NCBI GenBank assembly: GCA_913020295.1
Contig: CAJWAA010000001.1
Span: 234,052-298,051 of the forward strand
Direction: 5' to 3'
Source of the DNA: an uncultured Flavobacteriaceae bacterium
GTDB lineage: Bacteria > Bacteroidota > Bacteroidia > Flavobacteriales > Flavobacteriaceae
DNA: 64,000 bases
Shown here: in pieces, positions 17,310 to 27,046 of the stretch
Layout: the number at the start of each line of letters is the position of its first letter
Numbering within the stretch: position 1 is the stretch's first letter
Position numbers and translations under genes: made by a program
Notes under the pieces: generated by a model
What the model was told of the DNA's origin: nothing
What the model saw: the letters and a program-made list of their open reading frames with translations, nothing else
The model's database searches: none

Positions 17310-19787
17310 ATGTATGTAGTTAAAAGAGATGGGCGGAAAGAGCCGATAATGTTTGATAAGATTACGGCTCGCATTAGAAAACTTAATTATGGATTAAACC
17401 CATTGGTTGATCCAGTTCGGGTTGCAATGCGGGTAATTGAGGGTCTATACGATGGGGTTACTACCTCAGAATTAGATAACCTCGCCGCTGAGATTGCTGC
17501 TACTATGACCACCACCCATCCAGACTACGCACAATTAGCAGCTAGAATCTCTGTTTCAAATCTCCATAAGAATACAAAGAAATCTTTCTCATCAACCATG
17601 AAAGATCTTTATGAGTACATTAATCCCAGAACCGGTAAAAAAGCACCACTCCTTTCCGATGAAGTTTATAAAATCATTGAGAAAAATGCAGATCAAATCG
17701 ATTCAAATATTATATATAATAGGGATTTTGGATATGACTTTTTTGGATTCAAAACTTTGGAACGTTCTTATTTGTTGAAACTCAACGGTCAGATTGTAGA
17801 GCGTCCTCAACACATGTTGATGCGAGTTTCTATCGGTATTCATCTTAATGACTTAGAGGCCGCTTTTGAGACTTATGAATTGATGTCCAAGCGATATTTT
17901 ACCCATGCCACCCCTACTCTGTTTAATTCTGGTACTCCTAAACCTCAAATGTCTTCCTGCTTTCTTCTGACCATGCAGGATGATAGCATCGACGGTATTT
18001 ATGATACCCTCAAGCAAACAGCTAAAATTTCCCAATCGGCTGGTGGAATAGGGCTTTCTATTCACAATATTCGGGCGACTGGCTCTTATATAGCTGGAAC
18101 TAATGGTACCTCCAATGGTATTGTTCCCATGCTCAGGGTTTTCAATGATACTGCCCGCTATGTGGATCAAGGAGGTGGAAAAAGAAAAGGATCTTTTGCA
18201 ATCTACGTAGAACCTTGGCACGCTGACATTTTTGATTTCTTGGAGCTTAAGAAAAACCATGGTAAAGAAGAAATGCGTGCAAGAGATCTTTTCTATGCCA
18301 TGTGGATTTCAGATCTATTTATGAAGCGTATAGAGGAAAACGCCTCTTGGACATTGATGTGTCCCAACGAGTGCCCGGGACTCTACGATTGTCACGGGGA
18401 TGAATTTGAAAAACTTTATATCAAGTACGAAAAAGAGGGCAAAGGAAGGAAAACGATTCAAGCACGAGAACTTTGGGATAAAATTTTAGAATCTCAAATT
18501 GAAACGGGAACACCCTATATGTTATATAAGGATGCTGCCAATAGAAAGTCAAATCAGAAAAACTTAGGAACAATTCGATCCTCTAACCTTTGTACCGAAA
18601 TTTTAGAATATACTTCTAAGGATGAAATCGCTGTTTGTAACCTCGCCTCTATAGCACTGCCAATGTTTATTGAGGAGGGTAAGTTCAACCATGAAGAATT
18701 GTTTAATGTAACTAAAAGGGTCACCAAAAACCTTAACCGAGTCATCGACCGCAACTATTATCCGGTCAAAGAGGCTGAAAATTCTAATATGAGGCACCGT
18801 CCAGTAGGTATGGGTGTCCAAGGCTTGGCAGATACTTTTATTAAATTGAGGTTACCCTTTACCTGCGAAGAAGCCAAATCACTCAATCAGGAGATTTTCG
18901 AAACCTTATACTTTGCAGCAGTTACAGCTTCTGTTGAAGAAGCCGAAAAGGATGGCCCATACAAAACTTACAAGGGATCACCCATGTCAAAGGGAGAATT
19001 CCAACATAATCTTTGGGGTATCAAAGACGATGAACTCAGTGGGCGTTGGGATTGGCAGGATTTGCGTAAAAAAGTAAAAAAATACGGGGTAAGGAATTCT
19101 TTATTGGTAGCCCCCATGCCTACTGCATCGACCTCTCAAATTCTTGGAAACAACGAATGTTTTGAACCCTATACCTCAAATATTTACACTAGAAGGGTAT
19201 TGTCCGGAGAGTTTATCGTGGTCAACAAACATTTACTGGAAGATCTTGTGAATTTAGGTTTGTGGAACGAGGACATGAAACAAGAGTTAATGCAGGCTAA
19301 TGGCTCCATTCAACACATTCAGGGTATACCCGACGATATTAAAGAATTGTATAGAACTGTTTGGGAGATGAGCATGAAAGACATTATTGATATGTCGCGC
19401 CACAGAGGTTATTTTATAGATCAGTCTCAATCTCTCAATTTATTTATGGAAGGAGCGACAATGGCAAAATTAACTTCCATGCACTTTTACGCATGGAAAT
19501 CAGGCCTAAAAACAGGAATGTATTATTTGAGGACAAAATCCGCTGTTGATGCGATCAAATTTACACTTGATAACGCTAAGAACTCAAAATCAGAACAAAA
19601 TCAAGGAGTTCAACTCTCAAAAAATAATGAAACCTTGGTTGCTACCTCATCGAAACAGGCAGGGGGCGCAAATACGGGAAATAACCCTGCAGCAGATGTA
19701 GAACCCCTTACTCCTGCAGAATTAAAGCAGATGTTAGAACAATCCAAGAAAAGTGAAGATGATGATTGTCTAATGTGCGGCTCATAA
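17310..19787 (+). CDS. nrdA: Ribonucleoside-diphosphate reductase, alpha subunit
   Basis: An 825-residue catalytic subunit. Residues 1-90 form an ATP-cone allosteric domain ([16 protein letters not shown]). The active-site region includes [18 protein letters not shown] with its radical Cys and Glu, and [15 protein letters not shown]. The C-terminal redox pair is Cys820 and Cys823 in DDCLMCGS. It reduces ribonucleoside diphosphates to deoxyribonucleotides with NrdB. A strong terminator hairpin follows 18 bases after the stop. Confidence 0.97.
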   Translation: MYVVKRDGRKEPIMFDKITARIRKLNYGLNPLVDPVRVAMRVIEGLYDGVTTSELDNLAAEIAATMTTTHPDYAQLAARISVSNLHKNTKKSFSSTMKDLYEYINPRTGKKAPLLSDEVYKIIEKNADQIDSNIIYNRDFGYDFFGFKTLERSYLLKLNGQIVERPQHMLMRVSIGIHLNDLEAAFETYELMSKRYFTHATPTLFNSGTPKPQMSSCFLLTMQDDSIDGIYDTLKQTAKISQSAGGIGLSIHNIRATGSYIAGTNGTSNGIVPMLRVFNDTARYVDQGGGKRKGSFAIYVEPWHADIFDFLELKKNHGKEEMRARDLFYAMWISDLFMKRIEENASWTLMCPNECPGLYDCHGDEFEKLYIKYEKEGKGRKTIQARELWDKILESQIETGTPYMLYKDAANRKSNQKNLGTIRSSNLCTEILEYTSKDEIAVCNLASIALPMFIEEGKFNHEELFNVTKRVTKNLNRVIDRNYYPVKEAENSNMRHRPVGMGVQGLADTFIKLRLPFTCEEAKSLNQEIFETLYFAAVTASVEEAEKDGPYKTYKGSPMSKGEFQHNLWGIKDDELSGRWDWQDLRKKVKKYGVRNSLLVAPMPTASTSQILGNNECFEPYTSNIYTRRVLSGEFIVVNKHLLEDLVNLGLWNEDMKQELMQANGSIQHIQGIPDDIKELYRTVWEMSMKDIIDMSRHRGYFIDQSQSLNLFMEGATMAKLTSMHFYAWKSGLKTGMYYLRTKSAVDAIKFTLDNAKNSKSEQNQGVQLSKNNETLVATSSKQAGGANTGNNPAADVEPLTPAELKQMLEQSKKSEDDDCLMCGS

Positions 19788-19804
19788 AACATTTCAACAT
19801 CACT

Positions 19805-19838
19805 AAACGCTTATTTGTTCTAAAATAAGCGTTTTTTT
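19805..19838 (+). terminator. Rho-independent terminator after nrdA
   Basis: A perfect 12-base stem (AAACGCTTATTT with AAATAAGCGTTT) and a 6-base loop at 19817-19822 is followed directly by a T run to 19838. It lies just downstream of nrdA. Confidence 0.9.
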
Positions 19839-19904
19839 ATTATCATTATTTATCTCATTATCATATACTTATGTATTTATTGTAAATTTAATGTTAATTT
19901 AATG

Positions 19905-19935
19905 TTTATTTTTAGTGAAGGTTTACTTACATTTG
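19905..19935 (+). promoter_or_regulatory. Candidate promoter of the MORN-like gene
   Basis: TACATTTG at 19928-19935 matches TAnnTTTG, and TTTA at 19905-19908 lies 19 bases upstream, one base from the TTTG consensus. Transcription would start about 15 bases before the ATG at 19956, supporting that start over the upstream ATG at 19902. Confidence 0.4.
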
Positions 19936-19955
19936 TTAACTATTGCCAAGTAATT

Positions 19956-20312
19956 ATGAAAAATATAGCCTTATTGATATTTCTATTTTCTCTTACATTG
20001 AGTGCACAAGAAAACATCAAACCCAAATTCAAGAAAGAAGGTGAGCTAATCAAAGCAATGTTTTATCATGATAATGGAAAGATCGCACAAATCGGATATT
20101 TTAAAGATAAAAAACGTCACGGAAACTGGATCAGTTACCATCCGTCCGGTAAGAAGTCTACCATGGGAACCTACAAATCGGGGTTAAAAACCGGTCAATG
20201 GTTTTTTTGGAATAAAAACGACTTAATAGAAGTCATTTACGAAGAAAACAAAATTATCAATGTTCTAGAGTGGAACAATAGTGAAAAAAAATTAATTGCT
20301 AAAAATAATTAG
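19956..20312 (+). CDS. Secreted MORN/toxin-antitoxin-repeat-like protein
   Basis: A 118-residue protein with an N-terminal signal peptide (IALLIFLFSLTLSAQ) and YwqK/MORN_2-type repeats: FYHDNGKIAQIGYFKDKKRHG, then YHPSGKKSTMGTYKSGLKTG and QWFFWNKND. Such repeats form a beta-strand sheet; the function is unknown. The start at ATG 19956 places the signal peptide at the N-terminus and agrees with the promoter. It is convergent with the PiT gene. Confidence 0.75.
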   Translation: MKNIALLIFLFSLTLSAQENIKPKFKKEGELIKAMFYHDNGKIAQIGYFKDKKRHGNWISYHPSGKKSTMGTYKSGLKTGQWFFWNKNDLIEVIYEENKIINVLEWNNSEKKLIAKNN

Positions 20313-20335
20313 TTAGTTCTGGTTAACACTTTATT

Positions 20336-22603
20336 TTAAGATTCCACTTTCTTACTAACCCTATAAAATTCTTCTACCAAATCAAATTTATGAAGAATAA
20401 GGTCTTTTGTTCTGATCAAAATATTGAAATAAAGTGCGGTGTTTTTTGGACTTGTTTCTCCCTCAATCCTAAGAATTTGATCATCGATTTTTTGGTTTAA
20501 TAAATCAAAATTATCTTTCTTTTGGATTAAAACGTCATTGAATTCCTTGTCGCTAAACTGTACATTAAAGGCTTCAATACCTTCTTTAAATACCGAGGAT
20601 AGGGACTCAAAAATCTCATTCAGATCATTGATCTGTTGCGACTTTAGAGGACTGTGGTTATTGTTGATATGCTTGTGGCTTTCATTGGAAATATAAATCA
20701 GATCTTCGATTAGATCTGACATAATACCCAACAAGGATATATAGAAACGGCTTGCAGGCACGCTAGTTTTCTTAATTCGTTTGAGGAAATAATAAATACC
20801 ATTTTTCATATCATTAACCTCAACAAAAAGTTCATCTGCATTTTTTTTGGCATTAGAAAGTGTTCTCAAGTCGTTATTTGATAAACCTCTAATTGTAGAT
20901 GCATATATCTCATAGGTATTACTAATTACATTTGAAATATTTATTACACTCTCCTCGATAATGCCTCGGAAGGAATCACTCTGAGGACTGTAGAGTTTAC
21001 CTTTCTGTCTTTCAATATTTTCTCTTCTATGGTTGATAAAATTTCTTGAAATCAAAAGGAGAATAATACCTAAAATCAGAAGTATAGCAGTAAATCCACC
21101 CCAGTGAACAAGATATACAATCCCTCCACAAACCAAGAAGGCACTAAGGGCAGTAAAAAACCAACCTCCAATGACATTTATCACTCCTGCAACCCGGTAT
21201 ACAGCACTGTCTGTTCCCCATGCACGGTCTGCTAATGAACTTCCCATGGTCACCATAAAGGTAACATAGGTGGTCGACAAGGGTAACTTTAGGGATGTAG
21301 CAATTGAGATTAAAATGGCTGCTACTGTCAGGTTGATAGAAGCCCTAAGGGTGTCAAATGAGGGTGCGTCGGAATTTTTCATGGCTGAATTGTCAACCGT
21401 AATCTCAAACGAACCACTGATTTTATTGGAAACACCAACTGGAAATAAGTTGGAAAAATATTGGTTTAAGCCCACAAAAAAGCGAACCAATAATCGGGAT
21501 AAAAAGTTGGGACGAAAACGTTCTTTAATATCATTTTGATCAGAAAGGTCAAGGGAGGTTTTGACGACTTTTTTAGCTTTTGAAGAAAACCACAAAGTGA
21601 GCACCATAATCAAACCCGAACCCAAAAGAAATATCGTTGGAGTAGGCACTTTATTGGAAAGTACGTTCATGCTAAACTCATTAGCAGCAATTCCAGAGCT
21701 GGCCCAAGCTTCATAGGACTGATAGGCTGCAACAGGAACGCCAATAAAGTTGACCAAGTCATTGCCAGCAAACGCAAGTGCTAGCGCAAAAGTTCCCACA
21801 CCAATGATTACTTTATAAATATCCACTCTAAGTAACCTCATCAAAAAGTAAGAGAACAAATACCAAAACAAAAGACTGGAAAGGTTGACCAAAAAAGCAT
21901 TGGATTCAAGGAAAGAATTGATCGTCATGCCGTCTAAAAAATCATATTCAATGCCAGCGTAAGGGGTTCCTTTGATTCCTTTAATCAAAATAAAATTACT
22001 GATAGCCGCTAGCGACAAACCTCCAAAAAGAGAATTAATCAATTTTGATTTTTGAAGAAAATCATGGGTGAGTAAAGCTCTAGATATCCATTGCACTACA
22101 GCTCCTACAGTAAAGGCTATGAAAACAGAGAGTAAAATTCCCAAAATGATTTGAGTTGCCTTCTCCGTATTGATGTAGGTGGACAACTCCATGAGATTAC
22201 CTGAATCCGAAAAAATTTTAATCAGTGACATTACTACAGCGGCTCCCAACAACTCAAAAACGATAGATACTGTAGTTGAGGTAGGCATTCCGAGGGTATT
22301 GAAAAAATCTAAAAGCAATATGTCAGTCAGCATCACCGCCATAAAGATGTAGATGATTTCTTCAAAATTAAAAGCTCCAGGATTGAAAATTCCCTTACGA
22401 GCAACCTCCATCATACCACTGGAGAATAAGGCTCCCAACGCAATTCCTAAACTCGCAAATATCATGATATTTCTAAAGGAAATGGCCTTTGAACCAATAG
22501 CAGAATTAAGAAAATTTACTGCATCATTGCTAACCCCAACAATCAAGTCCCCTATGGCCAGTAAACTCAATAAAACAACAATATATAAGTAAATGTTTTC
22601 CAA
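20336..22603 (-). CDS. PiT-family inorganic phosphate transporter with PhoU-like C-terminus
   Basis: A 755-residue inner-membrane protein. Both PiT signatures are visible: GVSNDAVNFLNSAIGSKA near residue 25 and AGNDLVNFIGVPVAA near 285. After the last membrane helix (about residue 545) comes a soluble helical region of about 200 residues resembling PhoU, a common fusion in Bacteroidota. The start is TTG at 22603 (MENIYLYIVV matches the family N-terminus); no ATG is available upstream in frame. It starts 14 bases after the TonB receptor stop and is probably cotranscribed with it. Confidence 0.92.
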   Translation of the reverse strand: MENIYLYIVVLLSLLAIGDLIVGVSNDAVNFLNSAIGSKAISFRNIMIFASLGIALGALFSSGMMEVARKGIFNPGAFNFEEIIYIFMAVMLTDILLLDFFNTLGMPTSTTVSIVFELLGAAVVMSLIKIFSDSGNLMELSTYINTEKATQIILGILLSVFIAFTVGAVVQWISRALLTHDFLQKSKLINSLFGGLSLAAISNFILIKGIKGTPYAGIEYDFLDGMTINSFLESNAFLVNLSSLLFWYLFSYFLMRLLRVDIYKVIIGVGTFALALAFAGNDLVNFIGVPVAAYQSYEAWASSGIAANEFSMNVLSNKVPTPTIFLLGSGLIMVLTLWFSSKAKKVVKTSLDLSDQNDIKERFRPNFLSRLLVRFFVGLNQYFSNLFPVGVSNKISGSFEITVDNSAMKNSDAPSFDTLRASINLTVAAILISIATSLKLPLSTTYVTFMVTMGSSLADRAWGTDSAVYRVAGVINVIGGWFFTALSAFLVCGGIVYLVHWGGFTAILLILGIILLLISRNFINHRRENIERQKGKLYSPQSDSFRGIIEESVINISNVISNTYEIYASTIRGLSNNDLRTLSNAKKNADELFVEVNDMKNGIYYFLKRIKKTSVPASRFYISLLGIMSDLIEDLIYISNESHKHINNNHSPLKSQQINDLNEIFESLSSVFKEGIEAFNVQFSDKEFNDVLIQKKDNFDLLNQKIDDQILRIEGETSPKNTALYFNILIRTKDLILHKFDLVEEFYRVSKKVES

Positions 22604-22617
22604 AAACAGTTTGAATA

Positions 22618-25455
22618 TTAAAATCGAACAGCATAACTAAAAGAAAAGGTTCTTCCTATATGACGAAAACTAAAATATTCCTCCTCCTTGTTAAAGCCAA
22701 TGAACTTGCTTTCACGATCATCGTCCAAAAGGTTAGATACTTTAAAAGTTAGTGTTCTGTTCTTTTTAAGTTGTTTAATAATGTTAAAGTTAAGACTATT
22801 AAATGGCAATGTATATACATCAGGATAAAAACCATTACCTACAACTTGTAAAGTTTTTCCTTGGACATTGTAAAATATTGTTCCTTGCAGTCCTTTTTCT
22901 TGATTGTTGTATTCAATGCCTGCATTTATCAAATAGGGAGATTGACCTTGAAGTGGTCTTGAAGTTCCCAATGTTTGTCCTTCCCTCAAACCTAGCTTTC
23001 TCAATTTTAATTCATCCTTGCTGTACTTTTCGTCTGAAATAATATAAGAACCATTGAGGTTTAGTTTCCAATTGTCAAAACCAGCAATCCAAGCACCTAG
23101 ATCTTTTCTCAACTCAAGTTCTAATCCAAAAACATTTGCCGTCTGTAAATTCAATGGTTTGTAGTTTGAAAAAGAGGCCGCCACAAAACCAATTTCTATT
23201 GGGTCGGTGAGGTTTTTATAAAATGCACTTATTGCAAACAATTGTGCATTTTCACCATATGCCTCATAGCGAATATCAAAGTTGTCTATATAAGTAGGTC
23301 GAATATTAATGTTTCCAATGAAAAATAAATTGGATAATGGGTCATATATCTCGGCGATGGATGCCTCTTTAAAACTGGGTCGAGCTGTGGTTAGCGAATA
23401 GGCAAATCTAAGATTTTTGTTTTCCTTTAAATTGTAAATAAAGTTGATCGAAGGGAACAAGTTGTTCTTGCTGATAATATTCTCATTGTTGAAAACTTGA
23501 CCTAACTGGCTATTTTCTCCCGTGTAGAATACCTGATAATTTTCGAAACGCAATCCAATAATTGATTTTAATTTCTCGGAAAAGTTAAATTCATTTGAAA
23601 TATAGACTGCAAGATTCTGTTGCTTTGCCTCGAAAATATTTGCATCCTGACGAATTGTTGTCTGGGGATTGATGTAGGTTCCTTTTATATTGTCAGGTCC
23701 TATTAGATGATTGGTATTAAAAAGCTGATTGGGATCTCCACCATAGTTATCCCAATCCTTCTCAGAAGTATAATTAGAACTAACAGAATATTGGGCAATC
23801 AAAAAATCTCTTTCTTTGGATGAACCATATATCCCAAACTTTAGTATAGCGTCCGAGCCAATAAATTCAAATCTTTTAGTGAAATCGACTTTTCCAACCA
23901 TGTTGTTTTCGTCCAATGTCCTCCAAATTCTTTTAGGTTCTGTATTTTCTTGAAAGCTGAAAATTCCCTCCTCGTCTTGAAAAGTGGTATTTCTTACATC
24001 TTTGTCATGTACCTTTGCAAGGGTTCCGGAAAACGTCCATTCTAATTTCAGGTTGGATTTATCTGAATTATGTAATCCTGAAAACATCCCATTGGAAATA
24101 CTTCTTTCATTGTATTCAAGGTTATATTTATTGAAGTCGATAAAATCAGAGAAACGTGTAAGTTGTCTAAAACTTCCTGAAGTGCTTTGACCATTTTGAA
24201 TATGCAATCCGTTAAATTTAAATTTTGAAGAGCTGGTCTTATAGGTCAAACCAAAAAGACCACTGGAAATTACATTGTGTCCTCCAATAGTGCCAGATTG
24301 AATTCGGTTTTCCTCAAAAGAGAAAATGTTTTTGTCAGGGCTAAAATTATAAAGATTATCTTGTGTATTTTCATAAACGGTCTGCTCATTTTTGTAAGAT
24401 AAAGAGGCCAAAACTCCCAAAGCATTGCCATTTTTAAAATTTAATTGGTTACCATAAGAGATTCCGAAACCAAAATTCATTCCACTATTCGACACTTTTG
24501 GAGCCATTTGAGGATCAAATTGATTACTGACCCGATTTATTACATTCAGGGATGAATTAGATTGATTTAATCTTGGATCAAATGCATTTCCCAAAATACT
24601 ATTGGCAATTTTATTCTTCCTTGAACCATCATCAAAGCCTAGGAAATCTGTACTTCCTCCCGTGTAGGTAAGATAGTTGTCATTGAAATGCATGTCTGGG
24701 TTATAACCCATATTCAGTGAAACAGTAAATTCCTCTTTAGTAGGAAGGTCTTTAGTGATAATATCTATTACCCCTCCTGTGAAATCAGCTGGCAAATCAG
24801 CTCTCGCAGATTTAATGACTAATACATTAGAAAGCATACTGGTTGGAAACAGATCCATTTGAATCGTATTTCGGTCAGGATCTAAACCAGGGATATCTAC
24901 ACCGTTTAGGATGGACTTGGAGTAACGATCCCCCAATCCACGGACATAAACATATTTTCCTCCTTGAACCGACACGCCAGGAACACTTTTTACAGCACCA
25001 GCAATATCACTTGCTCCAATTTTTTTGAATGCCTGAGCAGAGATTCCATCCAACAAACTAGCAGATTTTCTTTGTATCTCCAAAACAGATGCCTCTGAGT
25101 TCCTACTGGCTTCCACAGTCACTATTACTTCATCGAGCCCCTGAGCAGCAGAGTTTAATACTACATCAGTGATTGTGTATTCATTTCCCTTCACTTGAAT
25201 TTCAGTAATAATTTTGGTTTCATATCCTACAAAAGAAAACTGAAGGGTATAGGTTCCTTCGTCCAATTCAAAAGAATATTTTCCATCAAAATCTGATGTG
25301 ACTCCCTCTCCAGTTTCTTTCAAAAGGATATTTGCAAAAGGAAGAGGTTCGTTGAAATCTCCGTCAATGACTGTCCCAATTATTCCAATTTGGGCCAATG
25401 CATAAAATGGTATGAAAAATGAGAGAATTGGGAGTAAAAAATATTTAATCTTCAT
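22618..25455 (-). CDS. TonB-dependent outer-membrane receptor
   Basis: A 945-residue outer-membrane receptor. It has a signal peptide (residues 1-21), a carboxypeptidase-regulatory-like domain at about 22-110 (GTVIDGDFNEPLPFANILL), a plug domain at about 130-250 (VPGVSVQGGKYVYVRGLGDR) and a long beta-barrel ending in the terminal aromatic YAVRF. No SusD partner is next to it, so it is not a typical polysaccharide SusCD pair. Its neighbours are a beta-helix lipoprotein upstream and a PiT phosphate transporter downstream on the same strand, which suggests phosphate or a phosphorylated compound as cargo. Confidence 0.93.
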   Translation of the reverse strand: MKIKYFLLPILSFFIPFYALAQIGIIGTVIDGDFNEPLPFANILLKETGEGVTSDFDGKYSFELDEGTYTLQFSFVGYETKIITEIQVKGNEYTITDVVLNSAAQGLDEVIVTVEASRNSEASVLEIQRKSASLLDGISAQAFKKIGASDIAGAVKSVPGVSVQGGKYVYVRGLGDRYSKSILNGVDIPGLDPDRNTIQMDLFPTSMLSNVLVIKSARADLPADFTGGVIDIITKDLPTKEEFTVSLNMGYNPDMHFNDNYLTYTGGSTDFLGFDDGSRKNKIANSILGNAFDPRLNQSNSSLNVINRVSNQFDPQMAPKVSNSGMNFGFGISYGNQLNFKNGNALGVLASLSYKNEQTVYENTQDNLYNFSPDKNIFSFEENRIQSGTIGGHNVISSGLFGLTYKTSSSKFKFNGLHIQNGQSTSGSFRQLTRFSDFIDFNKYNLEYNERSISNGMFSGLHNSDKSNLKLEWTFSGTLAKVHDKDVRNTTFQDEEGIFSFQENTEPKRIWRTLDENNMVGKVDFTKRFEFIGSDAILKFGIYGSSKERDFLIAQYSVSSNYTSEKDWDNYGGDPNQLFNTNHLIGPDNIKGTYINPQTTIRQDANIFEAKQQNLAVYISNEFNFSEKLKSIIGLRFENYQVFYTGENSQLGQVFNNENIISKNNLFPSINFIYNLKENKNLRFAYSLTTARPSFKEASIAEIYDPLSNLFFIGNINIRPTYIDNFDIRYEAYGENAQLFAISAFYKNLTDPIEIGFVAASFSNYKPLNLQTANVFGLELELRKDLGAWIAGFDNWKLNLNGSYIISDEKYSKDELKLRKLGLREGQTLGTSRPLQGQSPYLINAGIEYNNQEKGLQGTIFYNVQGKTLQVVGNGFYPDVYTLPFNSLNFNIIKQLKKNRTLTFKVSNLLDDDRESKFIGFNKEEEYFSFRHIGRTFSFSYAVRF

Positions 25456-25487
25456 TCAAGTATATTAAAAATCAAAAGTATGGACAT

Positions 25488-25521
25488 AAAAAGTGCTTGA
25501 GATAGCTCCCAAGCACTTTTT
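25488..25521 (-). terminator. Terminator or attenuator between lipoprotein and TonB receptor genes
   Basis: AAAAAGTGCTTG (25488-25499) pairs perfectly with CAAGCACTTTTT (25510-25521) around a 10-base loop, giving a 12-base stem whose ends are A and T runs. On the minus strand it follows the lipoprotein stop by about 25 bases and precedes the receptor start by about 33. It may reduce rather than abolish read-through. Confidence 0.75.
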
Positions 25522-25546
25522 ATTAATGGTTTTTTTACAATATTTT

Positions 25547-26851
25547 CTATCTCGCATAAAATGTCCATGAAAAAATAGAGGGATCTACTCCATTTCCATC
25601 CTGCTGCTCTGAAACTACTTCAGCAAAAGTTAAAGCATCAGCTTCAAAACTACTTTCGTCAGACTTATCATCAAAAATTTTGTCGAGTGTTTCAACATTA
25701 GAACAAACTACGCCATCTTTGACCGGGTGGATTATGTCAATATTGACAAAAGTCAGAGTCTTTGCAGTATAAGAGGCCGCATCAGCAGAAGCGTCTAACT
25801 CAACATCCTTTCCACCTGCAAAATCTCTAAAAAGAATATTTAAAACATCTCCTGTAGCTCCTTTTCTAAAATCAGCCATTTCTCCATCAACACCTTCGGC
25901 ATCGCAATCATCGGTTGCTCCAATGACAGTTGCGTTTTTAAGGGTAAAGCGACCAGTAGCTGATCCCTCTGGACCGTCAATTTCAAATCCATGATCAGAA
26001 GCAGACGTTAAAATAACTAGTGCCCCATCGATCGTTCCAGCATAAGCTTGATCGATATCAATAGCATCGTCTCCTTGTCCCCATATCAAAAGATTTGTTG
26101 CATTAACTGTTCCTCCGAAAAATTCAATTCCATCATCAACATTTCCCAAAACCTCTACATGATTGATTTTTGTTCCAGATCCAACACCTCCTAGTGTAAG
26201 ACCATTAATTTCATTTCCCTCTCCAATCTCAGCTCCACCATGTCGAATAGAAAGGTATTGAACTGAGCCTGAATTATCTGCAGCATCAGTTCCTCCATAT
26301 AGACCATTGGTGTCTGAAGTAGGAATTCCTTCAATTTGAAGTTCAGTTAAATCGCCAGAAAAGGAACATGGTGCATTTCCTAATATCAATAATCCTCCCC
26401 ACAGACCTCTAGTATCAACATTTAAAGCCGGGCCGCTTGAAGGATAATTTCCCCCGACCTGGATATTATCAGAAATAGAAGTCATTACAATAGGAGCGTC
26501 TGCTGTTCCATCAGCATTAATTGTCGCTCCCCTCGCAATTATTAAAGTAGAGGCATCTGCACCTGTTCCAGGAGCAGCTTTAATTATTGTTCCTGCAGGA
26601 ATGGTCAATGATACTCCACTTTCAACAGAAACTCTACCTTTTAAAAGCCAAATCTTAGAGGAATCAAGGGTTTTGTCAGCTGTGATATTTCCTTCTAATG
26701 TATAATCAGCATAAGGATCTACTTCTACAGTCTCAGTCTCCGTTACTGTCTCTGTTATTATAATATATTCTATAACTGGATCGTCATCACCTGAACAAGA
26801 AATAATTAAAAATAAAATAGTAATCAGAAGAATAAATTTAAAATTTGTCAT
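25547..26851 (-). CDS. Beta-helix surface lipoprotein, TonB-receptor partner
   Basis: A 434-residue lipoprotein: signal helix followed by the lipobox LIISC (Cys19) and an acidic GDDD start. The body is rich in Asp, Gly and Thr and repeats patterns such as IPAGTIIKA, RGLWGGLLILGNAP, GVGSGTKINHVEVLGNVDDG and DAIDIDQ, typical of a right-handed parallel beta-helix. This protein type is recurrent beside TonB receptors in Bacteroidota. I chose ATG 26851 because it starts the signal peptide; ATG 26902 would add 17 residues. It may capture substrate at the cell surface; the ligand is unknown. Confidence 0.82.
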   Translation of the reverse strand: MTNFKFILLITILFLIISCSGDDDPVIEYIIITETVTETETVEVDPYADYTLEGNITADKTLDSSKIWLLKGRVSVESGVSLTIPAGTIIKAAPGTGADASTLIIARGATINADGTADAPIVMTSISDNIQVGGNYPSSGPALNVDTRGLWGGLLILGNAPCSFSGDLTELQIEGIPTSDTNGLYGGTDAADNSGSVQYLSIRHGGAEIGEGNEINGLTLGGVGSGTKINHVEVLGNVDDGIEFFGGTVNATNLLIWGQGDDAIDIDQAYAGTIDGALVILTSASDHGFEIDGPEGSATGRFTLKNATVIGATDDCDAEGVDGEMADFRKGATGDVLNILFRDFAGGKDVELDASADAASYTAKTLTFVNIDIIHPVKDGVVCSNVETLDKIFDDKSDESSFEADALTFAEVVSEQQDGNGVDPSIFSWTFYAR

Positions 26852-26966
26852 TTTACGGTTAAGGTTTAGATTTGTTAAAAAATTGGGCAAAAAGGTCATC
26901 AAGTAAATAATTTGAATTTATAATTATCAAATGTATTTGGTGTTCATTTAAAGTATTTTAGCTTAA

Positions 26967-26998
26967 TGTTAAATCACAGTATTTAAAATTTAAGTTTG
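26967..26998 (+). promoter_or_regulatory. Candidate dgt promoter
   Basis: TAAGTTTG at 26991-26998 matches the Bacteroidota -7 consensus. TGTT at 26967-26970, 20 bases upstream, is a poor match to the -33 element. It lies 49 bases before the dgt ATG. Pattern evidence only. Confidence 0.35.
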
Positions 26999-27046
26999 TG
27001 TTATTAAAAATTTTTTTAGTTAACAATTCAGTAACATTTCAGAAGT

